Assembly: GCA_021845645.1 (NCBI GenBank)
Contig: JAJZVM010000050.1
Span: forward strand, 1-26,048
Origin: Bacillota bacterium
GTDB lineage: Bacteria > Bacillota_E > JAJZYS01 > JAJYTV01
Length of the DNA: 26,048 nucleotides
Direction of reading: 5' to 3'
The translations under genes and the position numbers were made by a program. The first letter of the stretch is position 1. Every line of letters begins with the position of its first letter. This document shows, one piece after another, positions 1-6,387 of the stretch. The notes beneath the pieces are model-generated. The model saw nothing but the letters and a program-made list of their open reading frames with translations, did not search any database and had not been told where the DNA came from.

Positions 1-162
1 ACCGTCAGGCTCAAGGCGGTAACACCCGCGACGCCCGCGGCGCCCGGAACGACGGTGGGACGGCTGACCGCGCAGCTTGGCGAGCAGCGTGAGGCTGTGC
101 CGGTGAAGCTTGCGGGGCCACTGCCAGCACCGACCCTGCGCTGGCGGATGACTAGGCTCTAG
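1..162 (+). CDS. C-terminal end of a probable D-alanyl-D-alanine carboxypeptidase (partial)
   Basis: The frame is open from the first base to the TAG at 160-162 and encodes the last 53 residues of a protein that begins outside the window. The stretch APGTTVGRL followed by REAVPVKLAGPL resembles the C-terminal beta domain of PBP5-like carboxypeptidases, whose usual pattern is 'APxxxGxxVGxL ... vPLVA'. No catalytic motif lies inside the window, so the call rests only on this weak tail pattern. The gene points towards the 19-bp hairpin at 171-212. A second, complete carboxypeptidase of this family lies at 12369-13502. Confidence 0.45.
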   Translation, partial: TVRLKAVTPATPAAPGTTVGRLTAQLGEQREAVPVKLAGPLPAPTLRWRMTRL

Positions 163-170
163 AACAGATG

Positions 171-212
171 GCAACGGAGGCGGGCCGGGAAAACCCGGCC
201 CGCCTCCGTTGC
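171..212. terminator. Perfect 19-bp hairpin between convergent genes
   Basis: GCAACGGAGGCGGGCCGGG (171-189), a four-base AAAA loop (190-193) and the exact reverse complement (194-212). It lies 8 bases after the stop of the upstream plus-strand gene and 5 bases after the end of the minus-strand CoA ligase. It therefore most likely ends transcription in both directions. Neither side has a run of T, so it is a strong stem without a classical U-tract. Confidence 0.75.
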
Positions 213-217
213 GTGGC

Positions 218-1570
218 TCAACTCGCTGAACGCTGGTCGACGACGCGGCGGGCCTTGACGTCGAACCGTTCCAGCGTCTGGGGAGGCACGAACTCGATGC
301 CGAAGCGCACGCCGGTGACGGCGCGCAGATGTTCCGTGGTGCGATCCATGAGTTCGTCCAGGCGATCAGGCGAAGGTGTGCTGCCACCCGCCGCGAGGCG
401 CGAGTCATACTCGACACGGATCGTGGCCTCGTCCATCGCGCCCTTGCGCGTGAGAATGATGCGGTGCTCGCTGCCGAGCCCCTCCACCTCCAGCAGGGCG
501 CGCTGCACGGCGCTCGGATAGACGTTGACGCCGCGCAGGATCAGCATGTCGTCGACGCGGCCATAGACGCCGTCGGGCAGGCGCGGGTACGTCCTGCCAC
601 AGGCGCACGGCTCGCTCGTCATGCGCGACTCGTCGCCGGACCAGAACCGGATCATCGGCTGGCCCTTGCGCTTGAGGTGGGTGTAGACGACTGCGCCGCT
701 TTCGCCCTCGGGCAGCAGGCGCTGGGGGTCGTCCTTGGCCACGATCTCGGTGTAAACCTCGTCCTGGAGGACGTGCACGCCATGCCGCTCCTCGCACTCG
801 ACGTTGGTGGCCCAGGGCGTCATCTCGCTTGTCGTGGCGCAGTCCAGAGCCTTGATGCCCCAACCGGCCTCGAGCGCCGCCTTGGTGCCCGGGATGCCGG
901 CGCCGGGCTCGCCGATGAAGATGCCGAGCCTAAGCGGCGAGCGCACCGGGTCGTAGCCGCGCATGCGCGCTTCGTCCAGAAGTCGCAGGCCGAACGTGGG
1001 TGTGGTGATCAGGACCGTGGCACCCACCTCGTGCATCAGGCGAACGTGACGCTCGGCGTTGCCTGCGCCGGGCGTGAAGCACGCCGCTCCGATCTCCTCC
1101 GCGCCCCAGAGCGCTCCCCAGCCGCCCATGAACATGCCGAGGTCGGTGGAGATCTGGACGATGTCGCCCTTGCGTACGCCCGCCGTGTAGAGGGCTTGCG
1201 CCATGACGCCGCGGATGTAGTCGATGTCCGGCCGCGAGAAGAGATAGAATGTCGGGCGTCCTGTGGTGCCCGACGAGCCGTGCACGTGCAGGCCATCCTC
1301 CGGCGCAAAGCCGAGGTACCGCCCGAAAGGCGGATGGGCCTCCTGCTCCAGGCGCAGGGTGTCCTTCGTCAGCACGGGAACCTTGCGCGTGAAATCTTCC
1401 AGCGTCTTGACCATGTCGGGGTGGAAGCGGTGCTCGTCGTAATAGGCGCGGTAAAACGGGAGCTCATCGTAGACGTAGTGCAACTGATCCTTGATGTCAC
1501 GCAAGATCTGCTCTGCCCGAACCGACGGATCCAGCGTCTCCTTCTCCCGGTTCCAAAATGCCTGGTCCAC
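218..1570 (-). CDS. Phenylacetate-CoA ligase family (PaaK-type) acyl-CoA ligase
   Basis: 450 residues with a GTG start at 1570, preceded by a G-rich binding site (GAAGGGGGG). It is a member of the adenylate-forming PaaK family, which activates a carboxylic acid with ATP and joins it to CoA in the cytoplasm. Visible motifs are the phosphate loop HGSSGTTGRPT near residue 97, TTSEMT near residue 247, and YGRVDDMLILRGVNVYPS near residue 337, the hinge region of the family. It is the third gene of an operon, 39 bases after the small mutase subunit. The substrate need not be phenylacetate: operon position suggests it loads the acid that becomes the mutase substrate, as the acyl-CoA ligase beside 2-hydroxyisobutyryl-CoA mutase does. 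Family certain, substrate unknown. Confidence 0.9.
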   Translation of the reverse strand: MDQAFWNREKETLDPSVRAEQILRDIKDQLHYVYDELPFYRAYYDEHRFHPDMVKTLEDFTRKVPVLTKDTLRLEQEAHPPFGRYLGFAPEDGLHVHGSSGTTGRPTFYLFSRPDIDYIRGVMAQALYTAGVRKGDIVQISTDLGMFMGGWGALWGAEEIGAACFTPGAGNAERHVRLMHEVGATVLITTPTFGLRLLDEARMRGYDPVRSPLRLGIFIGEPGAGIPGTKAALEAGWGIKALDCATTSEMTPWATNVECEERHGVHVLQDEVYTEIVAKDDPQRLLPEGESGAVVYTHLKRKGQPMIRFWSGDESRMTSEPCACGRTYPRLPDGVYGRVDDMLILRGVNVYPSAVQRALLEVEGLGSEHRIILTRKGAMDEATIRVEYDSRLAAGGSTPSPDRLDELMDRTTEHLRAVTGVRFGIEFVPPQTLERFDVKARRVVDQRSAS

Positions 1571-1609
1571 CGAGGGCCCCCCCTTCGCTGCACCGGTCCC
1601 GGACTGCCT

Positions 1610-2020
1610 TCAGACCTGTATTGCGTCCGGACCGTGACCGACCGCCGCTTCGATCCAGTCCGCAATGGCATCCAGGCTTGAGCCCGTGCCGAAGACGGCC
1701 GACACCCCCTGTCTCAGGAGCTCCTTCTGGTCCTCGGTGGGTACCACGCCGCCAAGCAGCACCTTGACGCGTTCCGCGCCCTCCTGCTGCAGCAGGACCA
1801 AAATGCGCGGCACCATCACCATGTGGTTGCCCGACAGGCTCGACAGCCCGAGCACCTGGGCATCCTCGTCGATGACCGTGCGCACGATCTCCTCCGGCAG
1901 GCGATTGCCGATGTACACCACCTCCATGCCGCGCTGCACGAGATGCCGGGCGACCATCATGGCGCCGCGGTAGTGCGCGTCGAAACCCATCTTTGCCATG
2001 ACCACCTTGATCAGCGCCAC
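1610..2020 (-). CDS. B12-binding small subunit of an acyl-CoA mutase
   Basis: 136 residues if translation starts at the GTG at 2020, which has an ideal AAGGAGGT seven bases upstream. A longer frame exists but overlaps the end of the large subunit and has no better start. The protein begins VALIKVVMAKMGFDAHYRGA, containing the DxHxxG motif whose histidine is the lower cobalt ligand (Asp14, His16 and Gly19 counting from the GTG). GLSSLSGNH and VLLGGVVPTED are the other two loops that hold the cobalamin tail. It is a free-standing version of the C-terminal half of methylmalonyl-CoA mutase, encoded 23 bases after the large subunit and presumably translated with it. The signature loops look intact, so the complex is probably B12-dependent and active. 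Confidence 0.93.
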   Translation of the reverse strand: MALIKVVMAKMGFDAHYRGAMMVARHLVQRGMEVVYIGNRLPEEIVRTVIDEDAQVLGLSSLSGNHMVMVPRILVLLQQEGAERVKVLLGGVVPTEDQKELLRQGVSAVFGTGSSLDAIADWIEAAVGHGPDAIQV

Positions 2021-2043
2021 CTGCGGGACCTCCTTGCACGCGT

Positions 2044-3669
2044 CTAGAGCAGCGGCTGGTGCCAGCCGCCATGGAGGGCGCGGAAAACATCGCAGCACTC
2101 GCCGACGCTCGCCCCGGCACGCACGGCCGCGACCAGGTGCGGCATCGTGTTCTCGTCGGCGAGGACCGCCTGTCTCAGGCGCTCGAGCGCTGCCTCAGTC
2201 TGGCCCTTGTCGCGCTCCGCGCGCAGCCGCTCGAGCGTCGCGCGCTGCTGTTCGAGCGCGCTCGGGAACCGGAAGAGCTCGATCTCCAGCGGCACGTCGT
2301 CGGTGAAGCAATTGACGCCGACCACCTTGCGCTCGCCGCTCGTGGTCGCGAGTTCGCGGTCGTACGAGGTGCCCATCAGTTCGCGGTGCACCCAGCCGCT
2401 CTCCACGGCGCGGACGAGCCCCCCGAGGTCATCCATCTGCTTGAGGTAGGCGAGGATGCGCTGCTCCACTTCGTTCGTCAGTTGCTCGACGTAGTAGGAG
2501 CCGGCCAGCGGATCGGCTGTGCGGGTCACGCCGGTCTCGTGCACCAGTACCTGCTGCGTGCGCAGCGCCGTGAGGGCCGCCGCCTCAGACGGCAGGCAGA
2601 GGGCCTCGTCGTACGCGCTGACGTGCAAGGACTGGGCGCCGCCAAGGACGGCAGCCAAGGCGTGGTATGCGGCGCGCGTCACGTTGTTGAGCGGCTGCTG
2701 GGCCGTCAGCGCGGAGCCGGACGTCTGGACGTGAAAGCGCAGGCGACTGCTGCGCGGGTCCTGCGGTTTGAACCGCTCCTGGAAGAGCCGGTGGTAGACG
2801 CGCCGAGCCGCCCGATACTTGGCGACCTCCTCGAAGAGGTCGTTGTCGGCGGTGAAAAAGCTTGAGAGGCGCGGCGCGAAACTGTCGATCGGATGGCCGC
2901 GGCGCACCATCTCCTCGGCGACCGCCACGGCGTGCGCGATGACGAGCGCCGCCTCCTGCACCGCGTCTGCGCCGGCTTCGCGATAATTGTAGCCCGCGAA
3001 GCTGATCGGGTTCCATTGCGGCAGGTGTTCCGTGCAGAATTCGACGACGTCCACCGACAGCTTCAGCGAGAATGCGGGCTCGAGGATGTTTGGGGCGGTG
3101 AGCACCACCGTCTCCATGAGGAAGTCGTTCTGCAGGGTGCCGCGCAGCTTGTCCCATGGGATGCCCCGCTCCTGTGCCATGGCGAGGAAGGCTGCGAAGA
3201 TCGCCCCCGCCCCGACGGGATTGGAAAGCACCAGCGAGACCGACACGTCTTCGATCGGGATGCCGTCGAACAGCCGCCGCATATCGTCAAGGCAGTCGAT
3301 CGCGACGCCGCCCTGTCCTACATCGCCCTCAGCCAAGGGGTGGTCCGAACTGAAGCCGCGGTTCGTCACGAAGTCGAAGACACAATTGATGCCCGTGGCA
3401 CCCTGATCGAGGAGCATGCGAAAACGCCCGTTCGTCTCTTCGGGCGTGCCGAACCCTGCGAGCTGCCTGATCGTCCACAGGCGGCCACGATACATGTCGC
3501 GGTGGACGCCGCGCGTGTACGGCGGCTGGCCAGGCAAGCCAAGGTCTTGCACGGCATCGAGCCCGGCGACGTCTGCGGGTGTGTAGAACGCCTTCACCGG
3601 TATGCCGGACGTGGTGCGATAGTCTTGGCTGAGGCTGCCCCCCAGGGCATTTTCGGTTTGGCTGGACAT
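2044..3669 (-). CDS. Methylmalonyl-CoA mutase family large subunit with a divergent substrate pocket
   Basis: 541 residues from an ATG at 3669 with GGGAG eight bases upstream; the open frame extends further 5' but without a ribosome binding site. It contains only the acyl-CoA-binding TIM barrel, with the B12 domain in the next gene, as in isobutyryl- and 2-hydroxyisobutyryl-CoA mutases. The segment MYRGRLWTIRQLAGFGTPEE and the stretch FAPRLSSFF are typical of the family. By my alignment the specificity positions are unusual: Leu70 where methylmalonyl-CoA mutase has Tyr89, isobutyryl-CoA mutase Phe and 2-hydroxyisobutyryl-CoA mutase Ile; Leu190 where they have Arg207, Gln and Gln; Val97 at the Asp117 position of the hydroxyacyl enzyme; and Asn228 in GYNYREAGA where His244 is otherwise kept. 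It heads an operon with the B12 subunit and a CoA ligase. No MeaB-type chaperone gene is nearby. The substrate is unknown. Confidence 0.9.
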   Translation of the reverse strand: MSSQTENALGGSLSQDYRTTSGIPVKAFYTPADVAGLDAVQDLGLPGQPPYTRGVHRDMYRGRLWTIRQLAGFGTPEETNGRFRMLLDQGATGINCVFDFVTNRGFSSDHPLAEGDVGQGGVAIDCLDDMRRLFDGIPIEDVSVSLVLSNPVGAGAIFAAFLAMAQERGIPWDKLRGTLQNDFLMETVVLTAPNILEPAFSLKLSVDVVEFCTEHLPQWNPISFAGYNYREAGADAVQEAALVIAHAVAVAEEMVRRGHPIDSFAPRLSSFFTADNDLFEEVAKYRAARRVYHRLFQERFKPQDPRSSRLRFHVQTSGSALTAQQPLNNVTRAAYHALAAVLGGAQSLHVSAYDEALCLPSEAAALTALRTQQVLVHETGVTRTADPLAGSYYVEQLTNEVEQRILAYLKQMDDLGGLVRAVESGWVHRELMGTSYDRELATTSGERKVVGVNCFTDDVPLEIELFRFPSALEQQRATLERLRAERDKGQTEAALERLRQAVLADENTMPHLVAAVRAGASVGECCDVFRALHGGWHQPLL

Positions 3670-3943
3670 CCCGTCACTCCCTTGTCTATTAGGCAATTTG
3701 GCGAACAATAGGGTATGTCCTGCAACGAGATTGCCCGCAGGCGCCTGCAGATTAGCAGTGTGCGAGGACGCTAGCGGCGTTGTCTCAACCCAATGGCGCA
3801 TTGTCGCGCGCAGGCGGGCATGGGATTTGAGTTAGGCCGCCAAGGGTGGGCCGGATCCTGCAGGGAGCTCCCAGGCGCTGTCTAGAAGGTGCCTGCCCCC
3901 GGCCGGTAGAAGACAGATGGACAAACGTTCCCGGGAGGCAGAC
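3670..3943. other. Divergent intergenic region between mutase operon and lipoprotein
   Basis: About 270 bases that must hold the promoters of the mutase operon (leftward) and of the lipoprotein (rightward). I could not find a convincing -35/-10 pair for either. It is locally more AT-rich near 3680-3730. It contains two short perfect palindromes, GCAGGCGCCTGC (3737-3748) and GGGAGCTCCC (3863-3872), which could be operator sites, but nothing else supports that. Open frames here lack ribosome binding sites. Confidence 0.4.
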
Positions 3944-4450
3944 ATGAGGAAGGCGGCTGTCGCGCTCGCTCTGCTCGCCCCCCTGGTGCTCAGCGCGTGC
4001 GGCGGTCCTGCGGTGGCGACGAGGAAGCACCATGGGCTGCCGCGGCCCGTCTGGACGCTTCCAGCCTATGGGGTGGCACTGCGCCACCCCATAGGCTGGA
4101 AGCCGGCGGCGGGGTACCTTGAACGCATCGAGGGGAAGGGTGGCTACGTAGCCGTGAATGCCCTGCAGGGCAGTGGACTGACGCCGCGGGCGGCGGCTCT
4201 GGGGCAGGCGACGCAGTCTTTGGCGCCTTTCGGACCCGACCCCGTCCTGAGGCGGGCGACGGTCGACGGCCAGCCCGGATACGTCATCCTGCCGGAAGCA
4301 GGGCAGGCGGGCGACGTGGCGGAGGCAGTCGTGCTCTATCCGAAGCCGCAGACGATATCGGGCGTTGCCTACCGCTACCTGGTCGTGACATCCACGCCGC
4401 AGGAGATCCTGCCCATCCTGCGCGGTTTGCGCTTCCTGGGCGGGCACTGA
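3944..4450 (+). CDS. Secreted lipoprotein of unknown function
   Basis: 168-residue precursor. The ATG at 3944 has GGGAGG seven bases upstream, better than an ATG nine codons earlier. A short charged start, a hydrophobic stretch and the lipobox Leu16-Ser-Ala-Cys19 make it a lipoprotein anchored outside the membrane. After a linker the protein shows YGVALRHPIGWK and later GYVAVNALQGSGL and PGYVILPE, a pattern I associate with small secreted PsbP-like beta domains, but I cannot assign a function. A perfect 19-bp inverted repeat (4058-4102) lies within the coding sequence, in the segment that encodes the start of this domain. It points away from the mutase operon and is followed 49 bases later by an aminotransferase. 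Confidence 0.8.
   Translation: MRKAAVALALLAPLVLSACGGPAVATRKHHGLPRPVWTLPAYGVALRHPIGWKPAAGYLERIEGKGGYVAVNALQGSGLTPRAAALGQATQSLAPFGPDPVLRRATVDGQPGYVILPEAGQAGDVAEAVVLYPKPQTISGVAYRYLVVTSTPQEILPILRGLRFLGGH
4058..4102. repeat. Perfect 19-bp inverted repeat inside a coding sequence
   Basis: CTTCCAGCCTATGGGGTGG (4058-4076), a seven-base spacer CACTGCG (4077-4083) and the exact reverse complement (4084-4102). It falls inside the lipoprotein gene, where the arms encode LPAYGV and HPIGWK. The mRNA would form a very stable stem-loop within the coding region. As the frame stays open, the palindrome is tolerated by the protein. Confidence 0.95.
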
Positions 4451-4499
4451 GGACAGGACCCGGACGCGTGCGACATCCTATGGAAGGAAGCGGAGATCT

Positions 4500-5651
4500 A
4501 TGCGACTGTCTCCTTCGGTGGAGGCTATCCCGCGCTCGGGCATCCGCGGCATGGCTGCCCTCGCCCAGGGCCGCGCAGGACTCCTCCACCTCGAATACGG
4601 AGAGCCAAGGTTCTTTGCGCCCGAGGCGGTACGGCGCGCTGCGGCGCAGGCGCTCCTGGCGGAACGCATGGTCTATACGCCGACAGAAGGCCCGGCGGAG
4701 CTCCGGCGGGCCATCTCGGCCAAGCTGCGGGCCGTGAACGGCGTCGACGTCGACCCCGAGCGCGTCTTCGTGACCCACGGCGGGGTGGGGGCCCTCTACG
4801 CCTCGCTGGCGAGCGTACTCGGACCAGGCGATCGCATCCTGATGCCGGACCCCTGCTGGCCGAACGCGGTTGGCCAGGTGCTCACGCTCGGGGCGCAGCC
4901 GGTCTTCTTTCCGATGGACCCGGAGCATGGCTTCCTGCCGGATCCCGAGCGATGGCCGGTGGACGGGAAGACGCGGGCCATCCTGATCAACAGCCCGCAA
5001 AACCCCACGGGGGTTGTCCTGCCCAGGACCATGCTCGAAAGGATCGCGGCGGTCGCGCGGCGGCATGGCCTGTGGGTGATCTCGGACGAGGTCTACGACC
5101 AGATCCACTTCGGTCCGCCCCCGGTCAGCATGCTCGAGGTCTACCCTGAGGGCACCCTGGCGGTCTACAGCTTTTCCAAGACCTACGCCATGACGGGATG
5201 GCGTCTCGGTTACGCCGTGCTGCAGCCCGGCATGCAGGCACACACCACGAAGCTTGTGGAGTCCTGCTACTCCTCGTCGTCGATGGTGGCGCAGATCGCG
5301 GCGCTGGCCGCCTTGCGGGAAGTGGGGCAGCAGGAGATCGACGTGATGGTCGTCGCGTACCGCGAGGCGAGGGATCGCGCCCTGGCGGTGCTCGAGCAGG
5401 CGGGGCAGAAGCGCTATGTGCCGGAAGGCGCGTTCTATCTGATGCTGCCCGTGCCTGCCGGGACCAGTTCCGAGGAGTTTGCCCGGGCTCTTCTGGAGCG
5501 CAAGGACATGGTGGTCGTGCCTGGCGCAACCTTCGGCAAGCTTTCCGACCGCGAGGTACGCTTGAGTTTGGCGTCCGGCGCCGACGCGGTGGCCGAGGGT
5601 GTCGGCCGCTGGCTCGAGCTGCGCGAGGAGTACCTGCGAACGCGAGCCTGA
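4500..5651 (+). CDS. PLP-dependent class I/II aminotransferase
   Basis: 383 residues, ATG at 4500 behind GGAAGGAAGCGGAG. It is a fold-type I aminotransferase of the aspartate/aromatic type, moving an amino group between an amino acid and a 2-oxo acid. The motifs are in the expected order: THGGVGALY near residue 92, NSPQNPTG at 164-171, SDEVYD at 195-200 and SFSKTYAMTGWRLGY at 224-238, with Lys227 as the PLP-binding lysine and Arg235 in the phosphate-binding region. VRLSLA near the C-terminus carries the usual carboxylate-binding arginine. The amino acid substrate cannot be told from sequence. It is followed 51 bases later by thiE; no biosynthetic partner gene is adjacent. Confidence 0.92.
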   Translation: MRLSPSVEAIPRSGIRGMAALAQGRAGLLHLEYGEPRFFAPEAVRRAAAQALLAERMVYTPTEGPAELRRAISAKLRAVNGVDVDPERVFVTHGGVGALYASLASVLGPGDRILMPDPCWPNAVGQVLTLGAQPVFFPMDPEHGFLPDPERWPVDGKTRAILINSPQNPTGVVLPRTMLERIAAVARRHGLWVISDEVYDQIHFGPPPVSMLEVYPEGTLAVYSFSKTYAMTGWRLGYAVLQPGMQAHTTKLVESCYSSSSMVAQIAALAALREVGQQEIDVMVVAYREARDRALAVLEQAGQKRYVPEGAFYLMLPVPAGTSSEEFARALLERKDMVVVPGATFGKLSDREVRLSLASGADAVAEGVGRWLELREEYLRTRA

Positions 5652-5702
5652 CAAGGCTCGTTCGGCTGGCGGCGAGTTTCGCTCTTCGAGGGGGCTGATG
5701 GG

Positions 5703-6308
5703 GTGACGGCTGCCATGTGGGCGTTGCAGCTTCTGGTGCCGGCGGACCGCAGCCTCTTTCCCAGGGTGGAGGCTGCGATACGGGGCGGCGTCACGCTCGT
5801 GCAGCTGCGGGAGAAGGATCGGCCTGACGGCGAGACGTACCGGGTCGGCCGGGAGCTGAGGGATCTCGTGCGGCGCCAGGGCGCGGCGTTCTTCGTCAAC
5901 GACCGGCCGGACCTTGCCCTCGCGCTCGAAGCGGATGGGGTCCACGTCGGCGAAGGGGACCTGCCCGTGGCGATCGTGCGGCGGATCGCGCCCAGCCTTC
6001 TGATCGGCATGTCCTGCCACGACATCCCGAGCGCTCAAATGGCGGCCGAGGCGGACTACATCGGCTTCGGGCCCGTGTTCCCGACTCCTTCGAAGGACGA
6101 CGCGGCAGCCCCGACCGGCCCGGAGATCCTGCGGCAAGTGGCCCGGCAGGCGAGACGTCCCGTCGTCGCGATCGGCGGCATCGGCATCGGTACGGCAGCG
6201 CAGCTCAAGGGATCCGGCATCGCCGGCGTTGCCGTGATCAGCGCCATCCTGGGCGCCGGCGATGCCGGGGCCGCGGCGCGAGAGCTGCGCCACGCGCTCG
6301 GCCTATGA
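5703..6308 (+). CDS. thiE: Thiamine-phosphate synthase (ThiE/TenI family)
   Basis: 201 residues, GTG at 5703 with AGGGGG about eight bases upstream. ThiE joins hydroxymethylpyrimidine diphosphate and the thiazole phosphate to form thiamine phosphate. Typical motifs are VQLREK (residues 33-38, pyrophosphate binding), FFVNDRPDLAL (63-73), DGVHVGEGDLP (78-88), YIGFGPVFPTPSK and VAIGGIGIG near the C-terminus. The length is normal. No other thiamine gene and no TPP riboswitch is visible nearby. TenI-type aminohydrolase-like paralogues look similar, so ThiE is likely rather than proven. Its end converges with murE across a hairpin at 6342-6371. Confidence 0.85.
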   Translation: MTAAMWALQLLVPADRSLFPRVEAAIRGGVTLVQLREKDRPDGETYRVGRELRDLVRRQGAAFFVNDRPDLALALEADGVHVGEGDLPVAIVRRIAPSLLIGMSCHDIPSAQMAAEADYIGFGPVFPTPSKDDAAAPTGPEILRQVARQARRPVVAIGGIGIGTAAQLKGSGIAGVAVISAILGAGDAGAAARELRHALGL

Positions 6309-6341
6309 GCGGCTTCACTGGCGCGGGGCGGGGAGAATGCG

Positions 6342-6371
6342 GGCGGCCCTGGCTGCGCAGGCAGGGCCGCC
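6342..6371. terminator. Hairpin between convergent thiE and murE
   Basis: GGCGGCCCTG (6342-6351) pairs exactly with CAGGGCCGCC (6362-6371) around a ten-base loop. It sits between the ThiE stop and the MurE stop, where a bidirectional terminator is expected. There is no clear T-run on either side. Confidence 0.55.
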
Positions 6372-6387
6372 GGTCTTGCGACGCCGC

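Noticed and set aside
4451..4499. Possible T-box leader before the aminotransferase
   Set aside because: Gap of 49 bases with no hairpin or T-box sequence.
5652..5702. Possible TPP riboswitch before thiE
   Set aside because: The gap is only 51 bases, too short, and lacks the conserved thi-box sequences.
4284..6293. Very long open frame on the minus strand opposite the aminotransferase and thiE
   Set aside because: Translation is Arg/His/Pro-rich with no domain. It mirrors two well-supported plus-strand genes and is an effect of the high GC content.
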